Below are positions 59,384 to 64,000 of a stretch of DNA of 64,000 bases, piece by piece; within the stretch, counting starts at the first letter, position 1; each line of letters starts with the position of its first letter. The position numbers and the translations under genes are program-made. The notes beneath the pieces are model-generated. The model worked only from the letters and a program-made list of their open reading frames with translations. It was not told the origin of the DNA and searched no databases. Source of the DNA: Bacteroidota bacterium (GTDB lineage Bacteria; Bacteroidota; Bacteroidia; Chitinophagales; Chitinophagaceae); assembly GCA_005800655.1 (NCBI GenBank), contig SYEV01000087.1, positions 1-64,000 on the forward strand. Direction: 5' to 3'.

Positions 59384-61639
59384 ATGGGGAAGAAGTATAT
59401 TCTTATTTGCTTTGTATTATTTATTAGTTTTTTTAATGAGGGCTATTCTCAAAAGTGGATTGTAAAAGATAGTATTCTAGTTTTTCCAGAAGGATTTTAT
59501 TCGTGGTTAAAGAGGAATAATGGCGGTATCGATACATTGGCTTCCGGTAATGTAGGCAATTTTAGAGATAGAAAAGTTGGAACCAATCAAGGGATTGAAG
59601 TATTTGACTTTAACAAAGATGGCCTAATGGATTTAACATTTGAATTTCATCCTCACAACACTATAACTAGAGAATATCTTAAAGGCATATTTCTACAAAA
59701 TAAAAATGGAAAATATGTTTTAGACACAAATTATGTGATTAAGGGTAAAGGAGATATGTGGTATGGTGAATTTGCAGATTTTAATGGAGATGGGCTTAGC
59801 GATTATATGTATTTAACTAGTAATTATCATGGGGCAGATAGCAATAGAATATACAATACTGATATGATAGGTGATAATTGGCCAGATCGTGTATTCATAA
59901 ATAATGGTAAGAGTTTCGACACGCTTAGTTTAGATGAAAAAAATATTAGAGTGATGTCGACATATGCGGCCGATATTGATAATGACGGAGCAGATGAAAT
60001 AATTGCTTCATCTCAAGATAAATATATAAATATATCAACCAACACCTGGGAGCCCATAAGAATTAGTGTATATAAATATGATAAAAAGCTAAAAAAGTTT
60101 TATGAAATAGAAAAAAACTTGTCAAATCTATGGAATGAAAAGATTAGCCCACCAATAAGTAGCTACCCGGTTTTTAATATAGTTGACGCAGTTAATAAAA
60201 ACGAATTCTATGCGTTAGCATTAGATAGTCTATCAAATGGTTATACTATTTATGACTATTCAAACTTTACGCTCGCTAATTATAATTTTATAACTAAAAA
60301 AATCAACACTTTTAAAATAAATAGAGATTCTATTTTAATACCTGAAAAGTATTCTAAATCAGGTGCTGATAATCCTAAAAATGCGGGGGATGATTATTTT
60401 AGGTTTATGGTTCACTCGTTTAGGTATGCAAATAAATTGGATATTGATATGGATGGAGAAGAAGAAATTATATTGGGCGGGTATTATCAAAATAATCACA
60501 GAGTTAATAAACCTAAATTTGCATACGGATGGAAGGTGCTAGGTTTAAATGGGAAGGATCTTACAAGCAAATTTTTTAATGATAATGGAATAGACAGAGG
60601 TGTTGATTTGGTCTCTCACATGCTAGAAATAGATGAAAATAATAAAGGGCCAGAATGGATACCAGGTTCTTGGGGTCTTGATCCAAAATATTATATTGAT
60701 GGAAGCCCCACCCTTGGATATTACTATCAATATGTGAATGGTAAAATGGAAAAGAAATTTATTAGAGATATAATACATGAAACAAATAAAAAAGTGGATT
60801 CGAATTATTTCTTCGAAATGCAATTAGTAAAATATCCTAATTATACTAAAACTAAAAATGCACTTCTTATGTTTGATTTTTGGGATATAAAAAGAACCGC
60901 AATATTATATCAAGCAACCTGTGTTGGAATTTCAAAACCCACTTTCAATACTACTAAATATTCCTTCTGTAACGGCGACTCTATTAAATTATCTATTACG
61001 AATATCAATAAAGGTGATACAATAAAGTGGTATTATGGAACAAAAAGTGATTTGACGCACCCGAGTAATAAAACTTTTACAGATAGTACAAAATTATTTG
61101 TAACAAGAACCGATAGTGTAGGATGTGTTATATCATCAGATACTATACAAATAAAAAAATACGGTATCCCTTCTGCACCTACCATATCAAGAGATACTGC
61201 AAACTTCTTAGTATCAGGCGCACCGGGGACTACGTGGTATAAAGATGGATCTGCGATTACTGATACTTCGCAAAAGTATAAACCAACTATCGCTGGATCC
61301 TACACAGCAAAAACAACGACCAATGGTTGCACCAGTGTAATGAGTGCAGCTTATTATTATTTAGTAACGGATATTATTAATCTAAGTAAAGATGAGTTTA
61401 TCAAACTAGCCCCCAATCCATTTATTAATCAACTGAACTTTGATTTTATCGTGAAGGGGTATCAAAAACTAAACATAGAAGTTTATGATGTAGCCACAGG
61501 ATCAAAAGTGGCCACTCAGCAAAATATAACAGCAGGAACTAAAATACAACTTGGTCAACTAGCTAGGGGTACTTATATCGTCAGAGTAACCTCGAATGAT
61601 AATAAAATAGCCCAACAGTTTAAGATGGTGAAGTTGTAG
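59384..61639 (+). CDS. Secreted VCBS/FG-GAP-repeat protein with T9SS type A C-terminal sorting domain
   Basis: DxDxDG-like repeats (FDFNKDGLMDL, FADFNGDGLSDY, ADIDNDGADEI, LDIDMDGEEEI); C-terminal FIKLAPNPFINQLNFDFIVKG...ARGTYIVRVTSNDNKIAQQFKMVKL. Confidence 0.85.
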   Translation: MGKKYILICFVLFISFFNEGYSQKWIVKDSILVFPEGFYSWLKRNNGGIDTLASGNVGNFRDRKVGTNQGIEVFDFNKDGLMDLTFEFHPHNTITREYLKGIFLQNKNGKYVLDTNYVIKGKGDMWYGEFADFNGDGLSDYMYLTSNYHGADSNRIYNTDMIGDNWPDRVFINNGKSFDTLSLDEKNIRVMSTYAADIDNDGADEIIASSQDKYINISTNTWEPIRISVYKYDKKLKKFYEIEKNLSNLWNEKISPPISSYPVFNIVDAVNKNEFYALALDSLSNGYTIYDYSNFTLANYNFITKKINTFKINRDSILIPEKYSKSGADNPKNAGDDYFRFMVHSFRYANKLDIDMDGEEEIILGGYYQNNHRVNKPKFAYGWKVLGLNGKDLTSKFFNDNGIDRGVDLVSHMLEIDENNKGPEWIPGSWGLDPKYYIDGSPTLGYYYQYVNGKMEKKFIRDIIHETNKKVDSNYFFEMQLVKYPNYTKTKNALLMFDFWDIKRTAILYQATCVGISKPTFNTTKYSFCNGDSIKLSITNINKGDTIKWYYGTKSDLTHPSNKTFTDSTKLFVTRTDSVGCVISSDTIQIKKYGIPSAPTISRDTANFLVSGAPGTTWYKDGSAITDTSQKYKPTIAGSYTAKTTTNGCTSVMSAAYYYLVTDIINLSKDEFIKLAPNPFINQLNFDFIVKGYQKLNIEVYDVATGSKVATQQNITAGTKIQLGQLARGTYIVRVTSNDNKIAQQFKMVKL

Positions 61640-61664
61640 GAGCAACCTATTTTTAATTACTATG

Positions 61665-61691
61665 CAACATCGACTTTTTAGGTCGATGTTG
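61665..61691 (+). terminator. Rho-independent terminator-like hairpin
   Basis: Perfect 10-bp stem CAACATCGAC / GTCGATGTTG, loop TTTTTAG. Confidence 0.7.
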
Positions 61692-61791
61692 TTGTTTTAG
61701 CCACTTTTTACTAACTAATTTCACTATTTTAGATGAAAGTTTCGCTGATTACTAAATTTTAATCAATTGAATATCAATGATTTAATTCATA

Positions 61792-61840
61792 ATTAGTAAA
61801 AAACTAATCAAATTAGTAAAAAAATACTAAATATTTTAGT
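61792..61840. promoter_or_regulatory. Phased TTAGT/ACTAA inverted-repeat array upstream of recA (candidate operator)
   Basis: ATTAGT-N5-ACTAAT at 61792-61808, TTAGTA-N6-TACTAA at 61813-61830, further half-site TTAGT at 61836-61840. Confidence 0.65.
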
Positions 61841-61858
61841 TTATTAACACTTTATCCC

Positions 61859-61866
61859 TATCTTTA
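61859..61866 (+). promoter_or_regulatory. -7-like element (TATCTTTA) for recA
   Basis: One mismatch to TAnnTTTG, 35 bp upstream of the recA ATG. Confidence 0.5.
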
Positions 61867-61900
61867 CATAAATATTAAAGAAAACATAAAACGATTAACC

Positions 61901-62920
61901 ATGAGCAACCCAAATGTAGAAAAATTAAAAGCCTTAAAATTAACAATCGATAAAATTGATAAGGATTACGGCAAAGGAAGCGTGATGATGATGAATGAGC
62001 GCAGCCAAGAACCTCAGGAAGTAATTTCAACAGGTTCCATTGGTTTGGATACAGCCTTGGGTATTGGTGGATTACCAAAAGGAAGAATCGTAGAAATATA
62101 CGGACCAGAATCTTCAGGTAAAACTACTGTTGCAATTCATGTAATTGCAGAAGCACAAAAGAAGGGTGGAATGTGTGCAATTATAGATGCGGAACATGCA
62201 TTTGATAGTGCCTATGCAAAAAGATTAGGCGTTGATGTAGATAATTTATTAGTCTCTCAACCTGATTATGGTGAGCAAGCTTTAGAAATTGCAGATCGCT
62301 TAATATTATCAGGTGCCATTGATGTATTAGTAATAGATTCTGTTGCAGCACTTGTTCCAAAAAGTGAATTAGAAGGTGAGATGGGCGACTCGAAAATGGG
62401 GCTACACGCGCGTTTGATGAGTCAGGCATTAAGAAAATTAACAGCGACTATTAATAAAACAAACACGATTTGTATTTTCATTAATCAGCTTCGTGAAAAA
62501 ATTGGTATCGTTTTTGGTAACCCAGAAACAACTACTGGCGGTAATGCATTAAAGTTTTATGCTTCAGTTCGTTTAGATATTAGAAGAATGGCACAAATTA
62601 AAGATGGTGATGAAGCCATCGGAAATAGAGTAAAAGTAAAAGTGGTTAAAAACAAAGTGGCACCGCCATTCAGAGCTGCTGAGTTTGAAATTATTTTTGG
62701 AGAAGGAATTAGCAAGATTGGAGAAATTATTGATATGGGCGTAGAATTAGAGATCATACAAAAATCAGGAAGCTGGTTTAGTTATGATGCCAACAAACTA
62801 GGACAGGGCCGCGATTCAGTAAAAACAATATTACACGACAATCCAGAAATGGCCAATGAAATTGAAGCTAAGATTAGGGCTAAAATAGCCGCTAATGTTG
62901 AGGCTGCCGCTTCAAAATAG
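61901..62920 (+). CDS. recA: Recombinase RecA
   Basis: [78 protein letters not shown]. Confidence 0.98.
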   Translation: MSNPNVEKLKALKLTIDKIDKDYGKGSVMMMNERSQEPQEVISTGSIGLDTALGIGGLPKGRIVEIYGPESSGKTTVAIHVIAEAQKKGGMCAIIDAEHAFDSAYAKRLGVDVDNLLVSQPDYGEQALEIADRLILSGAIDVLVIDSVAALVPKSELEGEMGDSKMGLHARLMSQALRKLTATINKTNTICIFINQLREKIGIVFGNPETTTGGNALKFYASVRLDIRRMAQIKDGDEAIGNRVKVKVVKNKVAPPFRAAEFEIIFGEGISKIGEIIDMGVELEIIQKSGSWFSYDANKLGQGRDSVKTILHDNPEMANEIEAKIRAKIAANVEAAASK

Positions 62921-62951
62921 TCAAGAGTTTTTGTTTTTAGTTAGTTAGTAC

Positions 62952-62980
62952 AACCGCATCATTTATGGTGCGGTTTTTTT
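62952..62980 (+). terminator. recA terminator
   Basis: AACCGCATC / GGTGCGGTT stem with one G-U pair, loop ATTTAT, then T7. Confidence 0.8.
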
Positions 62981-63002
62981 ATATTTATACAAACTTTACT
63001 CC

Positions 63003-63905
63003 TTGATTTATCTGCTTAAATTATTGATACGTGTTGCCTTGTTTATTTTTTGTAAAGAAATTTACATTAAAAATAAATCGCTAGTAAATACCAAGGGGCC
63101 ATTATTAATCATTGCAAATCATCCCAATTCTTTTTTAGATGCAGTAATCATTGGCGCGCAGTATAGCAGAAGAGTTTATTTTTTAGCAAGAGGAGACGTA
63201 TTTACTAAAAAGCATCATCGCTATTTGTTGGGGCTTTTAAATATGATTCCTGTTTATCGTTTGCGGGAGGGCAGAGAATTTTTGAATTTAAATGAGTATG
63301 CATTTGTAGCGTCAAAAAACTTATTAGCCAAAGGGGAAGCAGTATTAATTTTTATTGAAGGCATTTGTTTAAATACCAATGAACTACAACCATTTAAAAA
63401 AGGAACAACTCGTATTTTACAGGGCACCCAGGAACTTGGGGTATTTCCAAATATTCATGTGGTGGGAATAGGGTATGATAATTTCCGCGGCGTCGGCAAG
63501 TATGTTAATGTGGTTTATAATAATTTTCCATACACTAAAACAATCATCACGGCTAAGGATCGTGTTGAATTTAACAGTGCGGTTTTTGCATTACTAAATG
63601 AAAATATTATTACACCCATTGTGCCTCCTGTTAATAATTCTTTGGCGCGCAAATTAATATTTGCTTTTGCGAGTGCCATTTATTATTTACAAGCACCCTA
63701 TTATTTTCCATTGCGTCGTTTTGTTGCACGCGTAACAAAAAATACAGTTTTTTATGATTCAGTTTTGTTTGCTGTTTTACTTTTTACCTATCCCCTTTTT
63801 TTACTAATTATTTTTATATTACTTTATCAACTATCAATACCCATTCCAATTATATTAATTACCTTGGTCGCTATTCCACTAGTTAGTAAATTTGCAAGTA
63901 AGTAG
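63003..63905 (+). CDS. 1-acyl-sn-glycerol-3-phosphate acyltransferase-like (PlsC family)
   Basis: LLIIANHPNSFLDAVIIG (HX4D variant), FIEGICLN, several C-terminal TM segments. TTG start. Confidence 0.82.
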   Translation: MIYLLKLLIRVALFIFCKEIYIKNKSLVNTKGPLLIIANHPNSFLDAVIIGAQYSRRVYFLARGDVFTKKHHRYLLGLLNMIPVYRLREGREFLNLNEYAFVASKNLLAKGEAVLIFIEGICLNTNELQPFKKGTTRILQGTQELGVFPNIHVVGIGYDNFRGVGKYVNVVYNNFPYTKTIITAKDRVEFNSAVFALLNENIITPIVPPVNNSLARKLIFAFASAIYYLQAPYYFPLRRFVARVTKNTVFYDSVLFAVLLFTYPLFLLIIFILLYQLSIPIPIILITLVAIPLVSKFASK

Positions 63906-63928
63906 CCACACTTTAAAATATTTAGATC

Positions 63929-64000
63929 ATGAAAGAACATATGCGTCGTTTTGAAAAAGAAAAGAAAATTGCACTAATAGCGCACGACAATAAAAAAAAG
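63929..64000 (+). CDS. mgsA: Methylglyoxal synthase, N-terminal fragment (truncated by window end)
   Basis: MKEHMRRFEKEKKIALIAHDNKKK matches the IALVAHD-type N-terminus of methylglyoxal synthases. Confidence 0.65.
   Translation, partial: MKEHMRRFEKEKKIALIAHDNKKK

Overview
The window is about 64 kb of a Bacteroidota chromosome, probably Chitinophagaceae-like. The lineage call rests on gene content, TAnnTTTG-type promoter elements and a T9SS sorting domain. It combines housekeeping genes (asnS, rho, nadD, ybeY, mnmG, polA, recA, tRNA-Phe, a plsC-like gene, the start of mgsA) with two large accessory carbohydrate or keto-sugar regions. Region A (~2.9-27.9 kb) has a ThuA/sugar-dehydrogenase/cytochrome fusion, Gfo/Idh/MocA oxidoreductases, two sulfatases, a sialidase, an S46 peptidase, a PVC/planctomycete-style PSC1-DUF1549-DUF1553 + DUF1501 cassette, a TIM-barrel isomerase, an FMN hydroxy-acid oxidase and an apparently exported methyltransferase. 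Region B (~46.4-59.3 kb) is a co-directional run of nine genes: two cytochrome-c-linked dehydrogenases, a DUF4432 epimerase-like protein, a cupin, ThuA, two TIM-barrel isomerases, a Gfo/Idh/MocA oxidoreductase and a DUF1080 3-keto-disaccharide hydrolase. It lies directly downstream of an unusually long, very AT-rich intergenic region. The strongest unexplained signals are: (i) helically phased TTAGT/ACTAA inverted repeats upstream of recA; (ii) a nested tandem repeat beside a solitary HNH/zinc-ribbon gene between ybeY and mnmG; (iii) region B as a candidate oxidative 3-keto-glycoside pathway with no visible transporter or regulator. I saw no CRISPR array, rRNA, transposase or integrase. All family calls come from reading motifs by eye; no database search was run.
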